Shown here in pieces: positions 37,965 to 47,469 of a DNA stretch of 64,000 bases; within the stretch, counting starts at the first letter, position 1; each line of letters opens with the position of its first letter. The notes below the pieces were generated by a model that was given only the letters and a program-made list of their open reading frames with translations, was not told the origin of the DNA and did not search any database. The position numbers were made by a program, and so were the translations under genes. The DNA is taken from the NCBI RefSeq assembly GCF_003096715.1, contig NZ_QEOL01000003.1:310001-374000 (forward strand). Reading direction: 5' to 3'. This DNA comes from Paraburkholderia silvatlantica. Lineage in GTDB: Bacteria; Pseudomonadota; Gammaproteobacteria; Burkholderiales; Burkholderiaceae.

Positions 37965-38258
37965 ATGTCTAATCAAAAATTGGTTGCGGCGGGAAGCGAA
38001 TCATGGGCCGCAAAGTTCACAACGTTGACTGGTCATCTATTCGAAGGTTTTTGTGAACTCTCGCGCCTGAATCTCGCAACTTGCAGGTCGATATTCGCCG
38101 GGTCGCAACAGCACTTCGAAGGCCTGTTGTCCGCGCAGACGCCCGAGCAATTTGTCCGCAACCAGGTCGAGATATTGCCGTGGGTGGCTTCGCAGGCGGC
38201 CGGGTACACTCGCGCATGCATGGATATCGCATCGGAGACTGCGGCGAAGCTGCGCTAG
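37965..38258 (+). CDS. Short phasin-like protein
   Basis: 97 residues, alpha-helical and amphipathic. FEGFCELSRLNLATCRSIFAG and the downstream EQFVRNQVEILPWVASQAAGYTRACMDIASETAAKL match the core of phasin_2 proteins that coat PHA granules; full phasins are about 190 residues, so this is a short form. An ATG at 37965 with a GGGG-type ribosome site. It lies 8 kb from phaC, suggesting it helps cover PHB granules, but short phasin-like proteins without a PHA role are known. Confidence 0.65.
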   Translation: MSNQKLVAAGSESWAAKFTTLTGHLFEGFCELSRLNLATCRSIFAGSQQHFEGLLSAQTPEQFVRNQVEILPWVASQAAGYTRACMDIASETAAKLR

Positions 38259-38479
38259 CACGCATCGCGTTTGGGCCGCGAGTGCGCTCGCAGTCGCGAA
38301 GAAGCGCGACTAAACAGGATCGCCCCCGCGTGGCGCCTCAGGCGATGCGCTCCTGCGGGCGGTCGCCCGCGTGCGCTGATTGGCGGTCGAGACCGCATAG
38401 TCTGTCACATGGACGGGCTATATTCAGAGTGCGTTGCTCACAATTGGGTTGCGATCCGCATGGATCCGAGGAGGCTGAC

Positions 38480-38638
38480 GTGGACCCGTCCTGGCTGGGT
38501 ATGGCTGCCGGCACGATCGTGCTCGTAATAGCCGCAGTGGGTGTCACCGCTCACTACCGGCGCGAACGGCGCAGAGCCGATTTGCTGCGCAATCTCGATC
38601 ACCACGAGTGGTGTCGCTGGACACGGGTTCGACGCTGA
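38480..38638 (+). CDS. Small single-helix membrane protein, unknown
   Basis: 52 residues, translated from a GTG at 38480 with a strong GAGGAGG 5-6 bases upstream. A hydrophobic stretch MAAGTIVLVIAAVGVTA (about 8-24) is followed by a basic RRERRR and a His/Trp-rich end, so it should insert in the inner membrane with a cytoplasmic tail. I do not recognise it. It lies alone between the phasin and DnaJ-domain genes. Confidence 0.5.
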   Translation: MDPSWLGMAAGTIVLVIAAVGVTAHYRRERRRADLLRNLDHHEWCRWTRVRR

Positions 38639-38812
38639 GAACCCCGTGCTGCGCTCGGGCGGTGCAGGCGGATTCCGGTATCCGCTGCCCGTTTGCTTAG
38701 GATAATTGAGCAGTTGACGCCTCGCGATCGCCATCGAGCGCCATCGATCGCGCGATGCGTCTGCGCATGACATGCTAGGATCGACGGCATCTCAGTTCCA
38801 TTTGTGCGAGCC

Positions 38813-39406
38813 ATGGCGACGTTGTATGACTTGCTGGGCGTACGCGACGACGCAAGCGACGCAGACATCAAGCGGGCCTACCGCAGGGCCGCGATGAAAG
38901 CGCATCCCGACCGTAATATGGGACGCGAAGCCGCTGCGCATGCGCAGTTCCAGGAGATCAAGGAAGCGTACGCGATTCTTTCCGATCCGGCGCAACGCAG
39001 CGTCTACGACGCGGTCTATGCCGAGGAGATGGGGCGTATCGCCCGTGAACAGGCAGAAGAGGCGCGTTTGCAGGAGGCGGCCCGTCAGGAGGCGTATGCG
39101 CGGTACGTGTCTGTAGCCATGCGCTTCGCGGAGCAGGGCTACAACCGCGACGTCGTGTTCGGCGCTCTGCTCGCTGGCGATTGCGAATCCCAACTGGCCG
39201 GGCGCATTGCCGACGGCGCCATCGCGCTGCACCTGTCGCGTCAGGCGGGTAGCGCCACGCCCCGCAATGCCGGCGAGCCGGAAGAGGCCATGCCGCCGTC
39301 TTCATCGCACGGCGCGGGCGACGAGGAGTCGCAAAAGTCCGACGATCGTCATCACGCCAACTTCTTTAGCGCGATCTGGCACGGTATGTTCGGGTTACAT
39401 CCCTGA
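38813..39406 (+). CDS. DnaJ-domain (J-domain) protein
   Basis: 197 residues. The J domain is at the N terminus: [32 protein letters not shown] with the HPD tripeptide at about residues 31-33, then [24 protein letters not shown] helical region of about 60 residues and a hydrophilic C terminus follow, with no zinc finger or peptide-binding domain; it is therefore a class III J-protein that recruits DnaK to an unknown client. The ATG at 38813 is chosen over a GTG at 38804. Confidence 0.85.
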   Translation: MATLYDLLGVRDDASDADIKRAYRRAAMKAHPDRNMGREAAAHAQFQEIKEAYAILSDPAQRSVYDAVYAEEMGRIAREQAEEARLQEAARQEAYARYVSVAMRFAEQGYNRDVVFGALLAGDCESQLAGRIADGAIALHLSRQAGSATPRNAGEPEEAMPPSSSHGAGDEESQKSDDRHHANFFSAIWHGMFGLHP

Positions 39407-39491
39407 GCGCGCGTCGCGCTGCCAAAATGAGCCGAACAGGCGGGAGCGGGGGTACGATAGTGGCCGATACACTACTCAGCGTGGCCATCCT

Positions 39492-39821
39492 ATGACTGCG
39501 AACTCACATGCCGCCCGCAATGTCGACACAGAGGCATTGGCAACCTTGTCCGAGTACCTGGAGCTTGCGCTCGATAAGGGGGGAAGCCTGATTCTCGTTC
39601 GAACGCCTGGCGGGAAGAACGAGGTCTATCTGGGGGACCCCGCGCTGTTGCCGGAAGACTGGACGCACCTCGGCGCGATTGCGGAACCGGTGGCCCGGGC
39701 GATACTGGACGGCACGCGCTCCGGGCTCAACGAACTGACGATCCAGGCACAAAACTATCGTTTCATACGGTTGTTCGCCCAGGCGGCCGATGTGGGAGCA
39801 ATCGTCTTCGTCACGGCCTGA
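39492..39821 (+). CDS. Hypothetical protein, about 109 residues
   Basis: Not recognised. The sequence is mixed alpha/beta (ATLSEYLELALDKGGSLILVRTPGGKNEVYLG, later RFIRLFAQAADVGAIVFVTA) with no signal, membrane span or Cys, and looks like a compact cytosolic protein. The ATG at 39492 has no clear ribosome site. It is between the DnaJ-domain and H-NS-like genes, with codon use like its neighbours. Confidence 0.5.
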   Translation: MTANSHAARNVDTEALATLSEYLELALDKGGSLILVRTPGGKNEVYLGDPALLPEDWTHLGAIAEPVARAILDGTRSGLNELTIQAQNYRFIRLFAQAADVGAIVFVTA

Positions 39822-39938
39822 GCGGCCTGCTGCGTGGGCGTGCTTTCGCCGCCGCGAAAGTATGCGATCACGTTTGAAGGGGCCGTGAGCGAAAGCCACT
39901 ATGATTAGCGAGTAGTGTCCTCGCGCAGGAGACGATTC

Positions 39939-40235
39939 GTGGCAACGTACAAGGAACTCAAGGCGCAACTTGCGGAACTCGAGCGTCAGGCGGCCATCGC
40001 CCGTCAACAGGAGTTCGAGACGGTTCTCGCCGATATCCGCGCAAAGGTGGCCGAATTCGGGTACACGCAGCAAGACATCTTTGGTAGCCGTCGCGGCAGG
40101 TCGGGGCTTTCGCATAGCGCGGCGCCCCCGAAATATCGGGACCCCGCAAGCGGCGCGACCTGGTCCGGCAGGGGACGCGCACCGAACTGGATCAAGGACG
40201 CCAGGAACCGCGACCGGTTTTTGATAAGCGAGTGA
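39939..40235 (+). CDS. H-NS-family nucleoid protein
   Basis: 98 residues. An N-terminal coiled coil for oligomerisation (ATYKELKAQLAELERQAAIARQQ) and a C-terminal DNA-binding motif YRDPASGATWSGRGRAPNWI (about 66-85) define the Burkholderia H-NS-like group, which silences AT-rich foreign DNA. GTG start at 39939 with AGGAG 6 bases upstream. Confidence 0.88.
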   Translation: MATYKELKAQLAELERQAAIARQQEFETVLADIRAKVAEFGYTQQDIFGSRRGRSGLSHSAAPPKYRDPASGATWSGRGRAPNWIKDARNRDRFLISE

Positions 40236-40272
40236 GTTGCCCGCTATCGGCCGCCGGCGACCGACGTCATCC

Positions 40273-41034
40273 TCAGAACAGGTCGCGCAGCGGCAGGCGA
40301 CGCAAATCGTCGGAGACCGGAACGCTCGCCAGAATCACCAGCAGCATCGCCAGGGGAACGCCCGCGGCAAATCCATAATGCCGGAACGCCAGTGCGCCCA
40401 GCGTTCCGCCCAGCAAAAACATGCCGAGCAGGGAGCCCAGTATGCGTACGCGCTGCATATCGGCCGCCACGTGATGCGACGTTGAGGCCGGCACGCCCCA
40501 GTTCCAGTAGAGCGCCTTCCCAAGTTCGATTCCCAGATCTGTCACGATGCCGGTCACATGCGTCGTGCGGATTTCGGCTTGCGAGATTTTCGTGATCATG
40601 GCGTTCTGCACGCCCATGATGTAACAGAGCACTGCCACCGTCAGCGGCACGAAGAGAACGCGATGGATGCCGAGATTCGCGCCGAGCGCGGCGAAGCAAA
40701 GGAGCAGGGCGGCTTCGAGCAGGAGCGGCAGCGCGTAGACGCTGCGCGCGCAACGACGGCGTCCCCAGTTGATCAGAATGGCGGAAGTCGCGGCACCACT
40801 CGCAAAGGCAAGGACGGAACTGACAGCGGACAACGCGATACCGCTATTGCCAAGCGCGGTGCTGTCGGCAAGCGAAGAGACGATGCCCGACATATGCGAC
40901 GTGTATTGCCCAACGGCGAGGAACCCGCCGGCATTGATCGCACCGGCGACCCAGGCCAGTGCACGGCCAAGCCGCAGGTTGGCCTGCTCGGTGCGTTCGA
41001 TAGAGGTGAAGCTGCGCAGATAGTGAATGGGCAC
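40273..41034 (-). CDS. DUF1275 (YoaK-like) membrane protein
   Basis: Six-helix inner-membrane protein. Helix 1 begins LGRALAWVAGAINAGGFLAVGQYTSHMSGIVSSLAD; the middle has the family's MGVQNAMITKISQAEIRTTHVTGIVTDLGIELG. Starting at the GTG at 41034 (MPIHYLRSF) gives 253 residues, the usual length; the frame is open to 41106. Function is unknown in general; some relatives are annotated as transport-associated. Confidence 0.78.
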   Translation of the reverse strand: MPIHYLRSFTSIERTEQANLRLGRALAWVAGAINAGGFLAVGQYTSHMSGIVSSLADSTALGNSGIALSAVSSVLAFASGAATSAILINWGRRRCARSVYALPLLLEAALLLCFAALGANLGIHRVLFVPLTVAVLCYIMGVQNAMITKISQAEIRTTHVTGIVTDLGIELGKALYWNWGVPASTSHHVAADMQRVRILGSLLGMFLLGGTLGALAFRHYGFAAGVPLAMLLVILASVPVSDDLRRLPLRDLF

Positions 41035-41264
41035 GACGGCGTTCCAGGCTACGGGCGTCCAAACGTACAGTGTACGACGTGGACGGATTGCACGGCCTAA
41101 CGTCATCTGGCGCTGGGGGTGCGGTTATTTGCCGCAGGGCTTGCCACGTTGTCGTGAATTCGTGTAGTCCGACTGCACGTGCCTTTTTCGCGCGAGACCC
41201 GCGTCTCGATCGAGCGTCCGCAAGACCGGAGGGGCGATCGGCGATGCGATCGCGGTGAGATCGT

Positions 41265-41846
41265 TCAGCCTTGCGCTTCGGGCATCGTCTGGACGATCAA
41301 GCTGTAAAGATCGTTGAGATTGTCCTCGGACTCCAGACTCTCGAACGGATCGCGATTCGCGCCGAACGCCTCATCGATCTCCATCCAGTCGGATGGCGTC
41401 AAATAACGTTGCGCGCCGGGCAGGATGACGGATTCTTCGAGGTGCCGGTGACTGGCGTAAAAGTCGGCGTAACCGTATACGCCGTCACGCAACGCTGGCA
41501 GCAAATCGGCGCCAGCAAGTTCATATCGTGTGAGTGCGCGTTCGAGTGCGTGAATGCGCAGCTTGCCCTCCTCGTGCTGGCGCGCGAGTTCCCCGATGGC
41601 AGCGTCGAATTCATCGGTGCGTTCTTGAAGCCGCGCGAAAAGATATTGTTCTTCTTTGGGATGATGGACCTGCTCGGGGAATTCGCTGATGTAGTAGAGC
41701 ATTGCCCGCATCAGCATGGCGTTGCGTAGGCCGGAGCCGGACGCCATGCCATCGATCACACGCAACATGCCGCTGACGATACTCTTCAGGTGGCGGTGTT
41801 CGCTCAAGATCACTTGTGTCGCATTGCGGCGGGTGGCGAGTTCCAT
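41265..41846 (-). CDS. Hemerythrin HHE-domain protein
   Basis: 193 residues. The helical bundle has iron-ligand segments: SEHRHLKSIV (H near residue 17), PEQVHHPKEEQYLFARL (about 60-76), RQHEEGKLRI and ASHRHLEESVILPGA, giving two His-rich four-helix sides. Such domains sense O2 or NO, or carry di-iron. The start ATG at 41846 has GGAG 7 bases upstream; a longer frame is open to 41954. Confidence 0.82.
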   Translation of the reverse strand: MELATRRNATQVILSEHRHLKSIVSGMLRVIDGMASGSGLRNAMLMRAMLYYISEFPEQVHHPKEEQYLFARLQERTDEFDAAIGELARQHEEGKLRIHALERALTRYELAGADLLPALRDGVYGYADFYASHRHLEESVILPGAQRYLTPSDWMEIDEAFGANRDPFESLESEDNLNDLYSLIVQTMPEAQG

Positions 41847-42086
41847 GTCGGGCTCCGTGAGAGGAGCGGCCGACCTGGGGCAAGGGAGCAGAGGGGGTGG
41901 GGACAGCGCTGTGTGGTCAGCCGCGGCTGATTCACTATGCGCCCCGCGTTTCACGATGCATTGATTCTTGTCAATTTCTGCTCGCTGTGCGGGCCGCTAA
42001 CGGACGTCCGGGCAGCGGATATCGGCACGGCGATTCGTCACCGTGCCGATATCGAGGCGACCTGCCTCGGGAGCGCATGAATGCGG

Positions 42087-43196
42087 TCAGGGTGTGCTCG
42101 TTGGAGTCAGGATGGGTGGTTCGTACCCGCCCGTGTCCACGGCGAAACCCGCTTTGGTGGTCCCACCCCCGCCCGCCGGGCCGCCGCCGTTCGCAGCCCG
42201 GGCGGGACCGGCGCCGCTGCCCGTGCCGGACACGCCTGGCGGGCCGTAGTCGTTCGCAACCGGCTCGGCACCTGGCCTCGCAACCGCACCAGGGGCCGGA
42301 CGCACTACGCCCGGCGGCGCGAAGTTCGCAACCGGCGCACTGGGGGCGCCGTTGGTTGTGCCCCGGACCGACGTGGTCGCGCTCGTTGGCGGGGCGTAGT
42401 CGTTCCTGGCTGGCGCGGGCACTGCCACAGTTCTCATGCGTTGAGCCGAGTCCGGAGGTTGCGGCGGTGGGGCGTATGCGGCGGTAACCGGTGCGTCGAT
42501 GATCGGCGCCGGTGGAGGAGGTGGCACGATTTCCACCATGGCCGTAGGCGCACCCATGCCCGGTGCGCCGCGGCCTAAAGGTCCACCTGGGCCGCCTGCG
42601 CTCGCGCTACCTGAGGAACTCCCCGCACTCGAGCTACCGCCTGCACCGGAGTTACTACCACCGGCGCTACTGCCACCGGAACTGCCTGCACCGGAACTGC
42701 TGCCTGCGCCGGAACCGCTGCCTGCGCCGGAACCGCTGCCTGCGCCGGAACCGCCTGCGCCGGAACCGCCTGCGCCGGAACTGCCTGCGCCGGAACTGCC
42801 TGCGCCGGAACTGCCTGCGCCGGAGCTACCTGCGCCAGATCCCGAGCCCGAGCCTGCGCCAGATCCCGAGCCGTGACCGGCGCCCGCACCACCGCCCGCA
42901 CCGGCGCCCGCACCACCGCCCGCACCACCGCCCGCACCACCGCCCGCACCACCGCCCGCACCACCGCCCGCACCGGCGCCCGCACCGCCGCCCGCACCGC
43001 CGCCCGCACCCGCGCCCGCGCCGCCGCCCGCACCCGCGCCCGCGCCGCCGCCCGCACCCGCGCCCGCGCCGCCGCCGTGACCTCCACCATTGCCGCCGCC
43101 GTTCCCGCCGCCATTACCACCGGCTGCGCCATAAGCCGCACCCGACAGGGCCAAAGCGAGCACCCATACCACGGTCTGCTTCGTTGATCGGTTCAT
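42087..43196 (-). CDS. Secreted low-complexity Gly-rich protein with a Pro-rich C terminus
   Basis: 369 residues. A clear signal peptide (VVWVLALALSGAAYG, cleavage near residue 23) leads into about 210 residues of Gly/Ala and Gly/Ser repeats in units such as GAGAGG and SGAGS, encoded by DNA tandem repeats. The C-terminal 130 residues are Pro-rich, with five (D)Y(A/G/E)PP or FAPP motifs (YAPPPQPP, NDYAPP, NDYGPP). AGGGGGGAACC precedes the ATG at 43196. This resembles cell-surface glycine-rich proteins; function unknown. Repeat length probably varies by slippage. Confidence 0.7.
   Translation of the reverse strand: MNRSTKQTVVWVLALALSGAAYGAAGGNGGGNGGGNGGGHGGGAGAGAGGGAGAGAGGGAGAGAGGGAGGGAGAGAGGGAGGGAGGGAGGGAGGGAGAGAGGGAGAGHGSGSGAGSGSGSGAGSSGAGSSGAGSSGAGSSGAGGSGAGGSGAGSGSGAGSGSGAGSSSGAGSSGGSSAGGSNSGAGGSSSAGSSSGSASAGGPGGPLGRGAPGMGAPTAMVEIVPPPPPAPIIDAPVTAAYAPPPQPPDSAQRMRTVAVPAPARNDYAPPTSATTSVRGTTNGAPSAPVANFAPPGVVRPAPGAVARPGAEPVANDYGPPGVSGTGSGAGPARAANGGGPAGGGGTTKAGFAVDTGGYEPPILTPTSTP
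42610..43140. repeat. Tandem-repeat array inside the Gly-rich gene
   Basis: On the plus strand, units such as CCTGCGCCGGAAC (about 42690-42830) and CCGCCCGCACCA/CCGCCCGCACCG (about 42885-43080) recur many times with small changes. All lengths are near multiples of three, so the frame is kept. The array creates open frames on the other strand that are not genes. Confidence 0.8.
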
Positions 43197-43646
43197 GGTT
43201 CCCCCCTGTTTCGCGCAAGCCGCTTCAAACACGCGACTTGCCCGCGCAAAGCCGCTCCGCGCGTTTGTCAACGGGCGCGCAAGCGATGTTCCCCACGCGT
43301 TCCTCCCGATGCGTGTCGTCGGCATTGTTCAGAAGAACTCTCTTCGTTGCGACTCCGCCTCCTATAAGCGGAACGCAACGACTTATCGCGGCAGAATACG
43401 GCGATTGGAAATCCGCGTCATCTCTCATTTGATTCGCATCGCGAATCAATCACACTCATATGATTCGCAGACCCGGTAAACGACCTGGCCTATATGTGGA
43501 TTGTCAGGGCTAGCGGTTGAGTTGGAACAGGTTGGCGAAGAAAGACTAGCGAATGGCGTAGGTTCGGGAACCCGGCTCCGTTCGGACCTGAACGGGGTCT
43601 GGCCCGGCAGCGTGTCCTGATGCACAGGCACCGCCAGGGACAGGCG
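43197..43646. other. Gap upstream of the Gly-rich gene, with operator-like repeats
   Basis: No gene is supported here. The region is the upstream side of the Gly-rich gene and the downstream side of the propeller gene, both on the minus strand. It contains an 8-bp palindrome TGATTCGC-ATC-GCGAATCA (43430-43448) and another half-site, TGATTCGC, at 43461-43468, making three copies of one 8-mer in 39 bases. Confidence 0.5.
43430..43468. repeat. Three copies of the 8-mer TGATTCGC/GCGAATCA
   Basis: Two copies face each other across ATC and a third lies 12 bases further on, in the same direction as the first. The pattern is that of a dimer-binding operator plus an extra half-site. It lies about 230 bases upstream of the Gly-rich gene start. 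Confidence 0.5.
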
Positions 43647-45563
43647 TCACGGGTGCCAGCGATAAACCACGACGCTCGATCCGTTGTAATTGTCTTTCGT
43701 GACGACGTATTCGCCGGTCGAGCGCAGGTACGCACGAATGCCGTACATCGAGTCCACGTCGTTGCCGACATCCATCGTCGTCGGGTTGGAGTTCGTCAAT
43801 GTCGTGACAAGACTGCCGGTATCGAGGTCGAACACGTCGATATTCGGAACCGTATGCACGTAGCCGACGAACAGGTAGTGGCCCGCCGCCGCGATCGATT
43901 TCGGATTCGCGCTCGTGAGATCGATCACCGGACCCGGCGCGCTCACGTTGCCCGCTTTCCAGCCGTGATAGATCTCGATGTGCCCGTTCATCGCTGTCCA
44001 GTCCCAGCTCCCCGCGATGCCTTGCGCGAGAATCATCGTGTCGCTGTCCGACTGATAGATGATCCGCGTGAGCGGGCGCACGGTCCGCGGGATCTGGATC
44101 GTGCTGGCGGCGCCCCATGATGGCTTGCCGTTCGCGTCGAAGCCAGTCAGCGGGTAATGGTAAATCTGGTTGGTCCGGTCGAGGCCGGCCCAGACGTCGC
44201 CGTTACCGTCGATTGCGAAGCCGGCCGTCACTTTCGTATTCGTGTTGAACGCTTTGCCCGGGATCGAACCGTCGGGGATGGCAATGTATCCGCTCGACGG
44301 CTGGAAATGAAAGAAGTTGAACGTGTCGGGATTTTGCCCGGAGGCGACGAGAATGCGGTTGCCGCCCACCACCACGAGCTGTCCGAAAAGCTGGCCGCGT
44401 TGATAGTCGTTCATGTTCAGGCGCGGGTCGGCCGGCCAGCTGAACGGATCGATCGTGTTCGCCAGGAACGTGCCGCCCGATGTACCCGTGTAGATCGTGT
44501 TGCCGCTATAGAAGTTCGCGCCATCGGTCGCCGGGTCGGGCGCCGCGATCGCCTCGAAATTGAGCGCCTGCAAGGTCCACTGCAGCGTGCCCGTTGAGTT
44601 GTACGAATGAATGTCGGTGCTGCCGTTGCGGCCGAGGTCCCAGTCGCCGCCCCATGCGTTGTTGAGCACGTACAGATTGCCCGCTGCATCCTTGCCGATA
44701 CCGACGACGCGCGTGAAGCGCTTGTCGCCGACCTGCCCCTTGATGCCCGTCGTGGTGTCGAGATAGCCGCCCTGCACACCGAACGTGCCGACCAGCGCCG
44801 GCACCCCGGTCAGGGCGTAACACTTGATGTTCATGTCGGGCCCCTCGTCGCCAACCAGCAGCTGGTTCGTCGGCGCGTCGAAATCGAGTGCCGATGGCCG
44901 GGCGCCCGCGGCCATCTGGATCGTGTTCATCGGCGCGCCAGCCGGGCTGAACTGTGCGATCACGCCTGCGTTTTCGCGCGCGACCCAGACGTTGCCTGCA
45001 CCGTCGACTGCGAGCGCGCCGGGTTGCTGGACGCCGATGTCGCGCTGCCAGACGCCGTCGGTTGTGTACACACGTATGCGATTGCCGTAATAGTCGCTGG
45101 CGTAGAGGAGTGTGCCCGCTGTCGCGAGACCGGTGATCACGTCCGCGTTCTGGATTCCGGTCCACGTGCTCACGGCGATGCGAAGGTCGCGTGTGTTCGA
45201 GCTTCGGTTGTAGCGGCCCACCGATCCGCTGCCGAATGCCCGGCTATAACCGAGCGCGACGAAGATCGACGTCGCGTTGCCCGTGATCGCACTGCCCTGG
45301 AACTCGTCGTGCGCGCCAATGGTGCCGAGCGTTGCGCCGTTCTGATAGAGTGCGACACCGCCCGCGTTTTCGTCCCAGCGCGATGACGTATAGATGACAC
45401 CCTCGGGTGCGACCCACATCGAGCGCGCGCCGTTGCCGACGTGTGCGGCGAGTGTGCCGAAGGTGTTGGCGAGCCAGTCGGTCGTGTATTGCGCGTAGCT
45501 GGCAGGTGCAGTTGCGGCGACGAAAAGACCCAGCAATGCTGCGCGAACCCGGCCTTTGATCAT
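43647..45563 (-). CDS. Secreted NHL-type beta-propeller protein
   Basis: 638 residues with a signal peptide (LLGLFVAATAPASYA, cleavage about residue 24). The mature part contains about a dozen blades of the NHL/SMP-30 type, for example QPGALAVDGAGNVWVAREN, VVGIGKDAAGNLYVLNN and TAGFAIDGNGDVWAGLDRT. No catalytic pocket can be singled out. Start ATG at 45563. It lies between phaC and the Gly-rich gene on the same strand; no function is assigned beyond a periplasmic or surface propeller. Confidence 0.72.
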   Translation of the reverse strand: MIKGRVRAALLGLFVAATAPASYAQYTTDWLANTFGTLAAHVGNGARSMWVAPEGVIYTSSRWDENAGGVALYQNGATLGTIGAHDEFQGSAITGNATSIFVALGYSRAFGSGSVGRYNRSSNTRDLRIAVSTWTGIQNADVITGLATAGTLLYASDYYGNRIRVYTTDGVWQRDIGVQQPGALAVDGAGNVWVARENAGVIAQFSPAGAPMNTIQMAAGARPSALDFDAPTNQLLVGDEGPDMNIKCYALTGVPALVGTFGVQGGYLDTTTGIKGQVGDKRFTRVVGIGKDAAGNLYVLNNAWGGDWDLGRNGSTDIHSYNSTGTLQWTLQALNFEAIAAPDPATDGANFYSGNTIYTGTSGGTFLANTIDPFSWPADPRLNMNDYQRGQLFGQLVVVGGNRILVASGQNPDTFNFFHFQPSSGYIAIPDGSIPGKAFNTNTKVTAGFAIDGNGDVWAGLDRTNQIYHYPLTGFDANGKPSWGAASTIQIPRTVRPLTRIIYQSDSDTMILAQGIAGSWDWTAMNGHIEIYHGWKAGNVSAPGPVIDLTSANPKSIAAAGHYLFVGYVHTVPNIDVFDLDTGSLVTTLTNSNPTTMDVGNDVDSMYGIRAYLRSTGEYVVTKDNYNGSSVVVYRWHP

Positions 45564-45786
45564 GCGTAGTGCTTCCCATAGACATCGCGCCGCGATGGCG
45601 TGAATCGCGGCGCATAAAGTGACCGATGTTGAAGCTACGCCGCAATCGGGAGGTCGTGCTGTGTGAGCGCGTGTATCCGGAGTGTAGCCAGTAAATCGCG
45701 ATCAGCGTTCCAATGCGTACCTGAACTTCGCCAGAAGATGCGCGGCGAATGATCCAGCGCGCATCGGTGTCTGCTCGCGCATGGAC

Positions 45787-47469
45787 TCAATTCGCCCGCG
45801 CCTTGACGTAACGCCCAGGTGCGGGCTCTATCGGCCGAAACTTCGTGCTTCCCAGCTTCGTGCGCGCCTTGACTTGATCTCCCGCGTGCGGCTGCAGCCA
45901 CGCGATCCAGTGATTCCACCAGCTGCCCGAAGTCTGCTGCGCAGAAGCGAACCATCCGTCGGCGCCGCTTTCAGGATTGCCGTTCACACCGCCAACCCAA
46001 TAGCTGCGTTTGTTCTTTTTCGCCGGATTAATGACGCCGGCGATGTGTCCGCTCGCGCCGAGCACGAACTGGGCTTCGCCGCCAAGAAGCCGGGTGCTGC
46101 GCCACGCCGATCTCCACGGCACGATGTGATCGTCCTGGGTCGCCAGTACGTAGGCTGGCATGTCGACGCGGCCGAGATCGACCGGCACGCCGCACATGGT
46201 GAGCTTGCCGGGCTCGCGCAGGTTGTTTTCCAGGTACATATTGCGCAGGTACCAGGTGTACATCGGGCCGGGCAGATTGGTGCTGTCGGCATTCCAGTAG
46301 AGCAGGTCGAACGCCGCGGGGGGCATTCCCTTCAGATAGTTGTTGATCACATAAGGCCAGATCAGATCGTTGGCGCGAAGCATCTGGAATACGAAGCCGA
46401 GTTCCCGCCCCGGGTAGATGCCGCCGCTTCCTATCGAACGCTCGCGCTGCAATACGGTTTGCTCGTCGATGAATACGCCGAGATCGCCCGGGTCGGTGAA
46501 GTCGAGCATGGTCGTCAGAAGCGTCAGGCTCGCAACCTTTTCTTCTTCGCGCGCGCGCATCACCGCAAGCGCCGAAGAGAGGATCGTTCCGCCGACACAC
46601 CAGCCTACCGTGTTGACCTTGTCCGCGCCGGTGATCGCAAGCGCGACATCGATTGCCTGCATCACGCCGGCTTCCAGATAGTCGTCCCATGTCGTTTGCG
46701 CAGTTTCCGCATCGGGGTTGCGCCACGACACCATGAATACCGTTTGTCCCTGCTCGATGGCGAAGCGCACAAACGAGTTTTCAGGCTGAAGGTCGAGAAT
46801 ATAGAACTTGTTGATGCAAGGCGGCACGATCAGCAAAGGACGTTTTGCTACGTGTGTGCCGAGCGGCGCGTACTGAATCAGCTGGAACAGGGGGGTCTCG
46901 AAGACCACCGCACCCTTGGACACGGCAACGTTGTGACCCACCTCGAAGGCGGCTTCGTCGGTGATCGTAATGGTGCCGCGCGCGAGGTCGCCAAGCAGAT
47001 TGTTCATGCCCGTACGAAGGCTATCGCCGTTCGACTCGATGGCCATCCTGATCGCTTCGGGATTGGTCGCAGCGTAGTTGGTGGGACTCGCCGCATCGAT
47101 GAACTGGCGCACGAAAAAGCGCAGCCTGTGCTTTTCGCTTTCGTCATAGCCTGTCGCGCCGACCATGTCTTCGAGCAGGCCCGCGTTGGCCAGGTAGCTC
47201 TGCCGGAGCAGGTTGTACCAGACGTTGCTGGTCCATTCGTCCGCCCGGAACCGTTGGTCGCGGCATGCCTGGCCGGCGGCCGCCTGCGGGTTCAGCATGT
47301 TCGTCCACAGCGCCCACTGCTGTTCCCAGTAGCGAGTGCCGGCTTCATGCAACACAGCCGGCGCAACGGCTGCGCTCGCCGGGATGCCGGCCAATGCGCT
47401 CAGGAAATCCTTCGCCGAGCGCGAGAATCCGTGCGCAACCTCGTCGGGCATATTGAAGTGATTGCTCAT
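45787..47469 (-). CDS. phaC: Class I poly(3-hydroxyalkanoate) synthase
   Basis: 560 residues, the class I length. Alpha/beta-hydrolase polymerase that joins 3-hydroxyacyl-CoA units into PHA. The lipase-box variant GWCVGG (Cys nucleophile), the Asp in PGDLG/DDHIVPW, the His in SGHIAGVINP and the conserved WN(A/S)D and WYLRNMYLENNL segments are all present. Its ATG (47469) overlaps the stop codon of the broken phaJ-like reading frame (ATGA), implying an ancient phaJC operon. No phaA or phaB is nearby. Confidence 0.93.
   Translation of the reverse strand: MSNHFNMPDEVAHGFSRSAKDFLSALAGIPASAAVAPAVLHEAGTRYWEQQWALWTNMLNPQAAAGQACRDQRFRADEWTSNVWYNLLRQSYLANAGLLEDMVGATGYDESEKHRLRFFVRQFIDAASPTNYAATNPEAIRMAIESNGDSLRTGMNNLLGDLARGTITITDEAAFEVGHNVAVSKGAVVFETPLFQLIQYAPLGTHVAKRPLLIVPPCINKFYILDLQPENSFVRFAIEQGQTVFMVSWRNPDAETAQTTWDDYLEAGVMQAIDVALAITGADKVNTVGWCVGGTILSSALAVMRAREEEKVASLTLLTTMLDFTDPGDLGVFIDEQTVLQRERSIGSGGIYPGRELGFVFQMLRANDLIWPYVINNYLKGMPPAAFDLLYWNADSTNLPGPMYTWYLRNMYLENNLREPGKLTMCGVPVDLGRVDMPAYVLATQDDHIVPWRSAWRSTRLLGGEAQFVLGASGHIAGVINPAKKNKRSYWVGGVNGNPESGADGWFASAQQTSGSWWNHWIAWLQPHAGDQVKARTKLGSTKFRPIEPAPGRYVKARAN

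Noticed and set aside
42563-43432. Plus-strand Arg/His/Pro-rich repeat protein
   Set aside because: A by-product of the tandem repeats of the Gly-rich gene; it has no start context or ribosome site.
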